Part shown: in pieces, positions 1 to 5,944 of the stretch
Position numbering within the stretch: the stretch's first letter is position 1
Layout: every line of letters starts with the position of its first letter
Source: Actinomycetes bacterium
GTDB lineage: Bacteria > Actinomycetota > Actinomycetes > Mycobacteriales > Micromonosporaceae
Reading direction: 5' to 3'
Length of the DNA: 8,241 nucleotides
Assembly: GCA_023437285.1 (NCBI GenBank)
Contig: JAEZGP010000365.1
Location: 1-8,241 of the forward strand
Notes under the pieces: model-generated
Told to the model about the DNA's origin: nothing
The model's input: the letters and a program-made list of their open reading frames with translations, nothing else
Database searches by the model: none
Position numbers and translations under genes: made by a program

Positions 1-582
1 GCGCCGTGCGAACACCGGATCAACCCCCAGGAGTACGCGCTGCGCGCGGTGGGTCCGTTCGTCGCCGCCGTGGCCGGCGACCCGGGGCCGGTCGTGGTGA
101 GCCTGCTCGCCCGCATCGCCACGCTCGCCGACGCGACGCGCTACGAGGAGGCGGCGCAGGTCCGTACGAGAATGGCGGCGCTGCTGCGCGCGGCCGTGCG
201 CATGCAGCGGCTGGCGGCGTTCACCACGATCGGGGAGCTGGCCGCGGCCCGGCCGGGTCCGACGGGCGGCTGGGAGATCGCGGTGGTGCGCCACGGTCGG
301 CTGGTCGCCGCGGGCGCCTCGGCGCCGGGCACCCACCCGCGCCGGACCCTGGAGGCCATGATGGCCACCGCCGAGACGGTGATTCCCGGCCCGGGGCCGA
401 CGCCGTGCGCGAGCGCCGAGGAGTCCGAGCGGGTGCTGGCCTGGCTGGAACGGCCGGAGGTACGGCTGGTGGAGGCCAGTCACGGTTGGGAGTTTCCGGT
501 CGGCGCCGCCGCGCGCTTCGGCGACCTGCTCGCCAAGGCCGACGCCGCCCGGTCGGCGGCCGACCCGCTCGGTGGCCGCTGA
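1..582 (+). CDS. DEDDh exonuclease/UvrC-like repair protein, C-terminal part (5' truncated)
   Basis: The reading frame is open from the first base and ends at TGA 580-582, giving 193 visible residues. The N-terminal exonuclease and GIY-YIG portions must lie upstream of the window. What is visible starts with a Pro-Cys-containing segment (residues 2-3) typical of the region after a UvrC-like nuclease domain. A UVR-type helical hairpin follows at about residues 33-66, with the acidic/alanine core RYEEAAQVR. The remainder is a poorly defined alpha/beta tail. From family knowledge, actinobacteria carry a fused protein with an N-terminal DEDD 3'-5' exonuclease (DnaQ-like) and a UvrC-homologous C-terminal half, thought to act in DNA repair; this tail resembles that family. 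It is followed by a hairpin and a 164-bp gap, so it is probably not cotranscribed with the next gene. A different UvrC-like nuclease cannot be excluded without the missing half. Confidence 0.72.
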   Translation, partial: APCEHRINPQEYALRAVGPFVAAVAGDPGPVVVSLLARIATLADATRYEEAAQVRTRMAALLRAAVRMQRLAAFTTIGELAAARPGPTGGWEIAVVRHGRLVAAGASAPGTHPRRTLEAMMATAETVIPGPGPTPCASAEESERVLAWLERPEVRLVEASHGWEFPVGAAARFGDLLAKADAARSAADPLGGR

Positions 583-606
583 ATAACGCTGACGAGCGCG
601 TACTGG

Positions 607-647
607 GTCCTTCCGGCGGGTGATCGAACCCACCGGCCACGAAGGAC
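607..647 (+). terminator. Imperfect hairpin after the exonuclease gene, probable terminator
   Basis: GTCCTTC (607-613) pairs perfectly with GAAGGAC (641-647). Inside it, CGG (614-616) pairs with CCG (633-635) and GGGT (618-621) with ACCC (628-631), around a GATCGA loop. There is one 1x1 mismatch and a five-base bulge on the 3' side, for about 14 base pairs in all. No U tract follows, which is common for actinobacterial terminators. The position, 25 bp after the stop codon and upstream of a separate promoter-like region, fits transcription termination. A regulatory RNA structure in a longer leader of the RSH gene is the alternative. Confidence 0.55.
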
Positions 648-695
648 TAACTGACAGGGCGTGATGAGCGGCCGATCGGAGGATGCTGTAGCGGA

Positions 696-740
696 TAAGG
701 TGGGAGGCACCCGACACCCCGACACGTAGCCGGCGGGAGG
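696..740 (+). promoter_or_regulatory. Candidate -10 box and ribosome binding site of the RSH gene
   Basis: TAAGGT at 696-701 matches the actinobacterial -10 pattern TAnnnT and would start RNA near 707-708, leaving a leader of about 40 nt. No convincing -35 lies 16-18 bp upstream. GGGAGG at 735-740 is a strong Shine-Dalgarno sequence six bases before the GTG at 747, and it decides that start over the later in-frame ATG at 780. The 583-746 gap otherwise holds the terminator-like hairpin and no supported gene. Confidence 0.45.
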
Positions 741-746
741 TGCGTC

Positions 747-2564
747 GTGGACTTCGACTTCGGCCGAAGCCCCCAGCTGATGAGTCAACGTGTGCGGGCC
801 ATGTTCCCGTGGAGCGCCACCACGCCCGCCGAACCCGTCGGGGCCCTCATCCGTACGCACCGCGCCATCCATTCCGGCGCCGAGGTGCAGGCGATCCGCA
901 AGGCGTACACGGTGGCCGAGCGGATGCACCGCGGCCAGATGCGCAAGAGCGGCGAGCCCTACATCACCCACCCGGTGGCCGTCGCGAAGATCCTGGCCGA
1001 GCTGGGCATGGACACCACCACGCTGGTCGCGGCGCTGCTGCACGACACGGTCGAGGACACCAGCTACACGATGCCGCAGCTGCGCAACGACTTCGGCCGC
1101 GAGGTCGCGCTGCTCGTCGACGGCGTGACGAAGTTCGACAAGGTCTTCTACGGCGCGTCGGCCGAGGCGGAGACCATCCGAAAAATGCTCATCACAGCCG
1201 GTCAGGACGTACGCGTCCTGGTGGTGAAGCTCGCCGACCGGCTGCACAACATGCGTACGCTCGACGCCCGGTCGACGGCGTCGCGCGCGCGGATCGCCCG
1301 GGCCACCCAGGAGGTGCTCGTCCCGCTGTGCGACCGGCTGGGCATCCAGGCACTCAAGCGCGAGCTCGAGGACACCGTGCTGTGGGCGCTGGAGCCGGAG
1401 ACCCACGCCAAGTACGTGGCCTACGTGTCGCACCGGCCACAGTGGATGGCCTACCTGCAGAGCTTCGTGGCGCAGGCCGAGGCCACCATCAAGGCGGCAA
1501 AGATACCCGCCCGGGTGATCGCCCGGCCCCGGCACCTGTTCTCCATCTGGAAGGACACGGCGGCCGGAGGGTACGCCGAACCGCACGACCTGCCCCGCAT
1601 CCTGGTGCTGGTGGACGGCCCGGAGACCGAGTGTTACACCGCGCTCGGCGAGATCCACGGCCGGTGGCGTCCCGTGCCCGGCCGGTTCAAGGACTTCATC
1701 GCGTCCCCGAAGAACAACCTCTACCGCTCCCTGCACACGACCGTGGTCGGCCCCAACCACCAGCAGGTCGAGGTGCTGTTACGCACCGAGACGATGCACC
1801 GCAACGCCGAGTACGGCATCGCCGCCTCCTACCGCTACCCGGTCCGGGAGAACGGCTCGGCCGCCGGCAAGGCCGCCCGTAAGACGCGCACCGAGGCCAC
1901 CCGCGCCGAGCACCTCGCCTGGCTGCATCGGGTCGTCGAGTGGCAGGCCGACGCGGTCAACCCGGCGCAGTTCCTCGACTCGCTGCGCTGCGACCTCACC
2001 GAGGCCCAGATCCACGTCTTCGCCGGCCAGCAGCGGCTCCTGCTGCCCGCCGGGGCCACCCCGGTCGATGTCGCGTACGCCCTGGGCGAGGCGGTCGGCT
2101 CCCGCTGCGTGGCGGCGAGCGTCAACGGCCAGTTGGCCCCGCTGTCGTCGCTGCTCGACGACGGCGACCGGGTCGAGATCCATACCGCGGCGCCGGGACG
2201 GACGGCGCCCGACGGCAGCCCGATCGGGCCGGCGCGGGAGTGGCTCAGCTTCGTCCGCACGCCGCACGCCCAGCTGCACATCACCCGCTACCTGGAAGAG
2301 CAGGAGATCAACTCCGACGACGAGGGGCCGCTGCCCATCGGCGTACGGGTGCGGGTCGGGCGGGCCGCCGTCGCGCTCGCCCTGCACCACCGCGAGCGTG
2401 GCCTCACCAACGACGAGCCCCTGGTGAAGGTCGCCGCGCAACTGGGCCTGCCGGACGTGGACGCGCTGTTCATCGCGGTTGCTGACAAGACCATCGAGGC
2501 CGACGACGTGGTGACCCGGCTGATCAGGACGGTGGACGAGTTCACGGCCTCGACGGCGAACTGA
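747..2564 (+). CDS. RelA/SpoT homologue (RSH): HD hydrolase, divergent synthetase, TGS domain
   Basis: This 605-residue protein has the long-RSH domain order: HD (p)ppGpp hydrolase (about 40-200), synthetase-like domain (about 250-365), TGS domain (about 420-480), then a helical tail. It stops short of the C-terminal ACT domain of full-length Rel (usually over 700 residues). The hydrolase site looks complete: R66, H75, H99-D100, E103-D104, D164 and N168. The synthetase domain keeps R260, D281, the GRFKD loop (312-316), N324, Y326, H330 and E342. However, the usual RxK is RPR (260-262), the D-L-x-G-x-R motif reads DLPRIL (281-286) with no G-x-R, EVQIRT reads EVLLRT (342-347), and AAHW reads AASY (359-362). 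It therefore probably degrades alarmone, while its synthesis capacity is doubtful. GTG 747 is chosen for its GGGAGG site. It may be an RshA-like paralogue alongside a standard Rel elsewhere in the genome; that is inference. Confidence 0.9.
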   Translation: MDFDFGRSPQLMSQRVRAMFPWSATTPAEPVGALIRTHRAIHSGAEVQAIRKAYTVAERMHRGQMRKSGEPYITHPVAVAKILAELGMDTTTLVAALLHDTVEDTSYTMPQLRNDFGREVALLVDGVTKFDKVFYGASAEAETIRKMLITAGQDVRVLVVKLADRLHNMRTLDARSTASRARIARATQEVLVPLCDRLGIQALKRELEDTVLWALEPETHAKYVAYVSHRPQWMAYLQSFVAQAEATIKAAKIPARVIARPRHLFSIWKDTAAGGYAEPHDLPRILVLVDGPETECYTALGEIHGRWRPVPGRFKDFIASPKNNLYRSLHTTVVGPNHQQVEVLLRTETMHRNAEYGIAASYRYPVRENGSAAGKAARKTRTEATRAEHLAWLHRVVEWQADAVNPAQFLDSLRCDLTEAQIHVFAGQQRLLLPAGATPVDVAYALGEAVGSRCVAASVNGQLAPLSSLLDDGDRVEIHTAAPGRTAPDGSPIGPAREWLSFVRTPHAQLHITRYLEEQEINSDDEGPLPIGVRVRVGRAAVALALHHRERGLTNDEPLVKVAAQLGLPDVDALFIAVADKTIEADDVVTRLIRTVDEFTASTAN

Positions 2565-2576
2565 ACCGCCGACCCG

Positions 2577-2582
2577 TAGCCT
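2577..2582 (+). promoter_or_regulatory. Leaderless -10 box of the Nudix gene
   Basis: TAGCCT lies seven bases before the ATG at 2590, so a transcript started 7-8 bases downstream of it would begin at or next to the start codon. No Shine-Dalgarno sequence precedes the ATG, which supports leaderless translation. The -35 region is not recognisable. The Nudix gene could also be read through from the RSH gene 25 bp upstream. Confidence 0.5.
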
Positions 2583-2589
2583 GTCGGAC

Positions 2590-3171
2590 ATGACGTCCTC
2601 CCCTCGCCGGCTGCGCGCCGTCTTCTACCGGACCTTCTACGCCATGCCGGTCCGGCTGCGGGTACGCGTCGTGCGACTGTTCTCGGCGAAGTTCATCGTC
2701 GGCTCAGTGGTGATCGTGAAGGACGCGGACGCGCCGGAACCCGGGCGGCTCCTGCTGTTGCGCCAGCCGCCCGGCGTGGGCTGGTCGCTGCCGGCCGGGC
2801 TCATGGAGCGCGGCGAACGGCCGGTCGACGCGGCCGCCCGCGAACTGGCCGAGGAGACCGGCATCGTCATCGACCGCGACGACCTGCGGCCGGCCGTACC
2901 GAACGCGATCGTGCACACCGCCAACGGCCGCTGGATCGACATGGTCTTCGAGGGCGAGGTGTCCGCCCGCGACACGTCGCTGACCGTCGACGGGGCCGAG
3001 GTCCTGGAGGCCGGCTGGCACCGGCTGGACCAACTGCCCCCGCTCACCCGCGCCAGTGCCCGGCTGCTCGGGCACTACGGCATCGGCCCGCTCGCCGACT
3101 ACGACGAGTCGCGGGCGACCCCGGTGGGCGGCCCGACCGTACGGGACAAGGGCGAGGACAACCAGCCGTGA
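2590..3171 (+). CDS. Nudix hydrolase
   Basis: A 193-residue protein with a perfect Nudix box (G-x5-E-x7-R-E-U-x-E-E-x-G-U) at residues 70-92: G70, E76, R84-E85, E88-E89 and G91. The glutamates bind the metal used to cleave nucleoside diphosphates linked to another moiety (X). The 34-residue N-terminus is unusually basic and aromatic (for example FYRTFYAMP), could be amphipathic, and precedes the first strand of the Nudix fold. The last 25 or so residues look disordered. Substrate cannot be read from sequence; options include sugar nucleotides, oxidised nucleotides, dinucleoside polyphosphates or alarmones. It lies 25 bp after the RSH gene and its TGA overlaps the next GTG by four bases, so at minimum it forms a translationally coupled pair with the nucleotidyltransferase. 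The ATG at 2590 is preferred because of the leaderless -10 box just upstream. Confidence 0.9.
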   Translation: MTSSPRRLRAVFYRTFYAMPVRLRVRVVRLFSAKFIVGSVVIVKDADAPEPGRLLLLRQPPGVGWSLPAGLMERGERPVDAAARELAEETGIVIDRDDLRPAVPNAIVHTANGRWIDMVFEGEVSARDTSLTVDGAEVLEAGWHRLDQLPPLTRASARLLGHYGIGPLADYDESRATPVGGPTVRDKGEDNQP

Positions 3172-4007
3172 CGGCCGCCGTCTGCGCGATCGTGCTGGCC
3201 GCCGGGGAAGGCACCCGGCTGCGTCCGCTCACCGAGCACGTACCGAAGGCGCTGTGCCCGGTCGGCAACGTGGCGCTGCTCGACCTCGCGCTGGCCCGGC
3301 TGGCCGCCGTCGGGCTGGCCGGCCCGGCGATGGTCGCCGTGAACGCCTGCTACCTGGGCGGTCAGGTGGTCGCGCACGTGGGCAACCGGGCCCACCTGTC
3401 GGTGGAGCCGGGCAGCCCGCTGGGTACCGGCGGCGGGGTGGCCAACCTGCGCGACTGGATCGCCGGGCGGGGCGTGCTGGTGATCAACGCCGACGCGTAC
3501 CTGTCCCCGCCCGACGACACCGCGGCGCTGGCTCCCCTGCTCGCCGGCTGGTCCGGGGACACGCTGCGGCTGTTGGGCGTGCCGACCGACCCGACCGACC
3601 CGTACCGCTTCGGGTCCCACCGCTTCGCCGGGGCGAGCCTGCTGGCCCCGGCGGACGTGGCCGCGGTGCCGGACGGCCCGGGCGAGCTGGTCAGGTCGGC
3701 GTGGCGGCCGGCCGAGGCCGCGGGCCGGCTCGAGGTCGTCGAGTTCACCGGGACGTACCTGGACACCGGTACGCCCGCCGACTACCTGGCCGCGAACCTG
3801 CACGCCGCCGGGCCGGGCAGCCTGGTGGCCGTGGACGCGCAGGTGCACGGGGAACTCGACCGGGCCGTGGTGGGCTCCGGCGCGCGGGTCTTCGGGCGGG
3901 TCACCCGCGCCGTCGTCTGGCCGGGCGGGTACGTGGGCCCGGACGAACACCTCGTCGACGCGATCCGCTACGGCGCCGGCACGGACACGGTTCCCGCCGC
4001 CCGCTAG
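3168..4007 (+). CDS. Sugar-1-phosphate nucleotidyltransferase family protein
   Basis: A 279-residue protein with the nucleotidyltransferase signature at residues 10-34: LAAGEGTRLRP, then PKAL and PVGN. Together these bind the NTP and the sugar phosphate. The G-rich nucleotide/base contact PLGTGGG is at 84-90. NADAYL (107-112) supplies the metal-binding Asp109, and YLDTGTPADYL (197-207) matches the sugar-binding motif near the end of the catalytic fold. Residues 222-265 look like a short left-handed beta-helix remnant, with hexad-like turns such as VVGSGA. The enzyme would join NTP and a sugar-1-phosphate to give NDP-sugar and pyrophosphate. The LGTGGG segment recalls MurU-type uridylyltransferases as much as mannose-1-phosphate guanylyltransferases, so the substrate is unassigned. 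GTG 3168 overlaps the Nudix TGA in a GTGA arrangement with GAGG at 3154-3157 upstream, indicating coupling. The upstream Nudix could remove or recycle an NDP-sugar; this is inference. Confidence 0.87.
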   Translation: MTAAVCAIVLAAGEGTRLRPLTEHVPKALCPVGNVALLDLALARLAAVGLAGPAMVAVNACYLGGQVVAHVGNRAHLSVEPGSPLGTGGGVANLRDWIAGRGVLVINADAYLSPPDDTAALAPLLAGWSGDTLRLLGVPTDPTDPYRFGSHRFAGASLLAPADVAAVPDGPGELVRSAWRPAEAAGRLEVVEFTGTYLDTGTPADYLAANLHAAGPGSLVAVDAQVHGELDRAVVGSGARVFGRVTRAVVWPGGYVGPDEHLVDAIRYGAGTDTVPAAR

Positions 4008-4041
4008 GGTCAGTGGAGGATCACCGTCGACCCGCGAGGAG
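3982..4041 (+). promoter_or_regulatory. Promoter and ribosome binding site of the RAM-domain gene
   Basis: CGGACA (3982-3987) and TAGGGT (4005-4010) are separated by exactly 17 bases and match -35 and -10 elements at four of six positions and the TAnnnT pattern respectively. The TAG of the -10 box is also the stop codon of the nucleotidyltransferase gene. Transcription from about 4017 would leave a roughly 31-base leader containing GAGGAG (4036-4041), six bases before the GTG at 4048. Confidence 0.5.
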
Positions 4042-4047
4042 CCTCTT

Positions 4048-4335
4048 GTGATCACCGCCATCGTGCTCATCGACTGTGCCACCGACTCGATTCCCGAGGT
4101 CGCGGAGACGCTGGCCAACATCCCCGGGGTCAGCGAGGTCTACTCCGTGGCCGGCCACATCGACCTCATCGCGATCGTGCGGGTACGCGAGTTCGACGAG
4201 ATCGCCGATGTGGTCGCCGGTGCCATCTCCAAGACCCCCGGTGTGCTCAACACCGAAAGCCACATCGGCCTGCGCGCCTTCTCACGCCACGACCTGGAGG
4301 AGGCCTTCACGATCGGGTACGCCAACGCGGAGTAA
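4048..4335 (+). CDS. Stand-alone Lrp/AsnC effector-binding (RAM) domain protein
   Basis: A 95-residue protein that is entirely one alpha/beta RAM (regulation of amino acid metabolism) domain, with no helix-turn-helix in front. The order is strand 3-9, helix 14-25, the IPGVSEVY turn and strand at 25-32, then a GHIDLIAIVRV strand at 36-46, a helix over about 49-62, and the TPGVLNTESHI segment at 63-73. In full-length Lrp/AsnC proteins this fold forms dimers and octamers and binds amino acids in interfaces between subunits. Stand-alone members are known in many actinobacteria and archaea, and are thought to sense small molecules or to form mixed oligomers with full-length Lrp proteins. GTG 4048 is set by GAGGAG six bases upstream. 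A promoter inside the end of the previous gene suggests partly independent expression. The ligand is unknown; an amino acid is the family-based guess. Confidence 0.88.
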   Translation: MITAIVLIDCATDSIPEVAETLANIPGVSEVYSVAGHIDLIAIVRVREFDEIADVVAGAISKTPGVLNTESHIGLRAFSRHDLEEAFTIGYANAE

Positions 4336-4341
4336 CCCGCG

Positions 4342-4358
4342 CCGGGTCGGCTACCCGG
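4342..4358. terminator. Small inverted repeat between convergent genes
   Basis: CCGGGT (4342-4347) pairs with ACCCGG (4353-4358) around CGGCT. This overlaps the stop codon of the minus-strand dehydrogenase in a 15-bp convergent gap. An alternative 5-bp stem, ACCCG/CGGGT (4335-4339 with 4343-4347), competes with it. There is no U tract on either side. It could serve both genes as a terminator, but the stem is short for certainty. Confidence 0.3.
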
Positions 4359-5895
4359 GCAGCCGGTAGGCCAGGTCCGGCTCGATCACGGCCGTGTCCA
4401 TCTGCGCCTTCTGCAGCCGCCCCGAGTAGTCCCAGTTCATCGACTGCCAGCGGGTGAACTGGTCGAGCACCCAGCGGCCGGACTGGCGCGAGCCGTTGCC
4501 GGAGCGGCCGTTGCCGCCGAACGGCAGGTGCGCCTCGGCCCCCGAGGTCGAGTTGTTCACCGAGACCATGCCGGCGCCCACGCCCGCCCGGAACCGGAAC
4601 GCCTCGGTGGGGTCGGTCGTGTAGATCGAGCAGGACAGCCCGTACCCGGGCAGATTGGCCAGCTCGACCGCCTCGGCCAGGTCGCCGTACCGGGTGACGC
4701 CGATGATCGGGCCGAACGTCTCCTCCAGGAACAGCCGGTCGTCAGCCCGGACGTTGTCGACGACGACCGGGTGGTAGTACAGGCCCTTGTCGGGGTCGCC
4801 GACGAAGCCGTCGCGCGGGTTGTCCGCCCCGATGCGGCCCGTCGCGCCCCGCACCGTGTGGTGCCCGCCGATCCAGGTCAGGTACTGCTCGTAGCGCTCG
4901 GCGAAGCGGGGTGCGAGCAGCGGGCCGTAGAGGACGTCCTCGCGCGGGTCGCCGATGCGGGCCGCGGCGACGGCGCCGGTCAGCGCGTCGACGAAGGCGT
5001 CGTGCACGTCCTCGTGGACGATGACCGTACCCAGCGAGGTGCACCGCTGCCCGGCGGTACCGAAGCCGGAGAACAGCGCACCCTCCACGGCCAGGGCCAG
5101 GTCGGCGGCCGGGGTGACGACCATCGGGTTCTTGCCGCCCAGTTCCAGGCACGGCGACTGCAGGTGGCGGCCGCACAGCTCGCCGATGCGCTCGCCGACC
5201 GCGCTGGAGCCCGTGAACCCGACCTTGTCGACGAGCCGCTGGGCGAGGGCCTGCTCCAGGCCGGCGAACGTGGCCGGGCCGTCCGCGTGCACGATCTGCA
5301 GGACCCCGTCGGGCAGGCCGGCGGCCGCGAACAGCTCGTACATCGCCTGCGCGCTCGCCGCGGCGTACTCGGCCGGTTTCCAGACCACCGCGTTGCCGCA
5401 CAGGAGCGCGGGCACCAGGTACCACGAGGGCACGGCCACCGGGAAGTTGCCCGCGGTGATCACGGTGGCGACCCCGACCGGCACCCGGAAGGTGAACAGC
5501 TGCTTGTCGGGCATCTCGCTCGGCACGGTCTCGCCGTAGAGGCGCCGGCCCTCGCCGAGAAAGAAATCACACGTGTCGACGATCTCCTGGACCTCGCCGA
5601 GCGCCTCGGCGTACGGCTTGCCCACCTCCCGCGTGACCAGGGCGGCCAGCGCCGCCTTGTTCGCCTCGACGATGCGGCCGATCGAGGCGATGACCTGCCC
5701 GCGCACGGGTGCCGGGACGGCGGCCCAGGCCGGCTGGGCGGCCCGGGCGGCGCGGGTGGCGGCCACGACGCCGGCGGCGTCGGTGAGCTGGACCTCCGCC
5801 ACCGTGTCGGCGAGGTCGGCCGGATTCACGGAGGTCACGGTGCCGGCCGGGGCGGCGGTGGCGCCGGTGGCCAGCCGGGAGGCGACAGTACGCAT
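4351..5895 (-). CDS. NAD(P)-dependent aldehyde dehydrogenase
   Basis: Numbered from the upstream ATG at 5904 (517 residues), this is a complete ALDH: GNFPV oxyanion Asn153, WKPAE Lys176 for the cofactor, GFTGSS Rossmann loop (229-234), general base Glu254 in LELGGK, catalytic Cys288 in GQRCTS, and EETFGP (394-399). It oxidises an aldehyde to an acid using NAD(P)+. The GTAGQRCTSL and TSGAE segments resemble the ALDH7/piperideine-6-carboxylate dehydrogenase branch more than classical succinate-semialdehyde dehydrogenases, but the substrate stays open. The start is taken as the second Met (5893-5895, 514 residues) because a TACGAT box on the minus strand ends seven bases before it, making a leaderless start; ATG 5904 would lie inside that box. 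It converges on the RAM-domain gene and is divergent from a hydrolase. If the amino-acid sensor link is real, amino-acid semialdehyde oxidation would fit; this is inference. Confidence 0.9.
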   Translation of the reverse strand: MRTVASRLATGATAAPAGTVTSVNPADLADTVAEVQLTDAAGVVAATRAARAAQPAWAAVPAPVRGQVIASIGRIVEANKAALAALVTREVGKPYAEALGEVQEIVDTCDFFLGEGRRLYGETVPSEMPDKQLFTFRVPVGVATVITAGNFPVAVPSWYLVPALLCGNAVVWKPAEYAAASAQAMYELFAAAGLPDGVLQIVHADGPATFAGLEQALAQRLVDKVGFTGSSAVGERIGELCGRHLQSPCLELGGKNPMVVTPAADLALAVEGALFSGFGTAGQRCTSLGTVIVHEDVHDAFVDALTGAVAAARIGDPREDVLYGPLLAPRFAERYEQYLTWIGGHHTVRGATGRIGADNPRDGFVGDPDKGLYYHPVVVDNVRADDRLFLEETFGPIIGVTRYGDLAEAVELANLPGYGLSCSIYTTDPTEAFRFRAGVGAGMVSVNNSTSGAEAHLPFGGNGRSGNGSRQSGRWVLDQFTRWQSMNWDYSGRLQKAQMDTAVIEPDLAYRLPG

Positions 5896-5902
5896 GATCG
5901 GC

Positions 5903-5932
5903 ATCGTAGTCGCGGACCTGGTTACCGGTCAG
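5903..5932 (-). promoter_or_regulatory. Promoter of the aldehyde dehydrogenase gene
   Basis: Read on the minus strand, CTGACC (5932-5927) matches TTGACA at four of six positions. An 18-base spacer follows, then TACGAT (5908-5903), a -10 of the TAnnnT type. Seven bases later comes the ATG at 5895. The transcript would start at or next to this ATG. The -35 lies inside the inverted repeat at 5922-5935. Confidence 0.55.
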
Positions 5933-5935
5933 TAA
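5922..5935. promoter_or_regulatory. TetR-type operator candidate in the divergent promoter
   Basis: The 14-bp sequence TTACCGGTCAGTAA is an inverted repeat with perfect TTAC...GTAA ends and 10 of 14 symmetric positions. Its reverse complement, TTACTGACCGGTAA, resembles operators of many actinobacterial TetR-family repressors, which often carry TTAC/GTAA ends around a CGG/CCG core. It covers the -35 of the dehydrogenase promoter and touches the -10 (5933-5938) of the hydrolase promoter, so one bound dimer could block both. No TetR gene lies in the window. Confidence 0.45.
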
Positions 5936-5938
5936 GGT
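5933..5938 (+). promoter_or_regulatory. Leaderless -10 box of the alpha/beta hydrolase gene
   Basis: TAAGGT is six bases before the ATG at 5945, and there is no Shine-Dalgarno sequence at the usual distance, so the mRNA probably begins at the start codon. No clear -35 is seen. Its first three bases are part of the inverted repeat at 5922-5935. Confidence 0.55.
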
Positions 5939-5944
5939 AGGCCC

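Noticed and set aside
661..729. A 22-codon open frame (GTG 661 or ATG 664 to TAG 727) upstream of the RSH gene, as a leader peptide
   Set aside because: It has only a weak ribosome site and no run of regulatory codons, and it would lie mostly upstream of the transcript predicted from the -10 at 696.
1561..1625. A frameshift or sequencing error causing the odd synthetase motif
   Set aside because: The same frame gives clear synthetase-family sequence on both sides (SIWKD before, GRFKD after), so the change is by substitution or small in-frame indel.
480..1760. Long minus-strand open frame opposite the exonuclease end and the RSH gene
   Set aside because: It is the antisense shadow of GC-rich coding DNA. 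Its product is a low-complexity Arg/Val/Gly/His mixture with no domain, while the opposite strand encodes clear RSH motifs.
4528..5940. Long plus-strand open frame opposite the aldehyde dehydrogenase
   Set aside because: The minus strand encodes a complete dehydrogenase with all catalytic residues. The plus-strand product is a compositional shadow and would cross the divergent promoter region.
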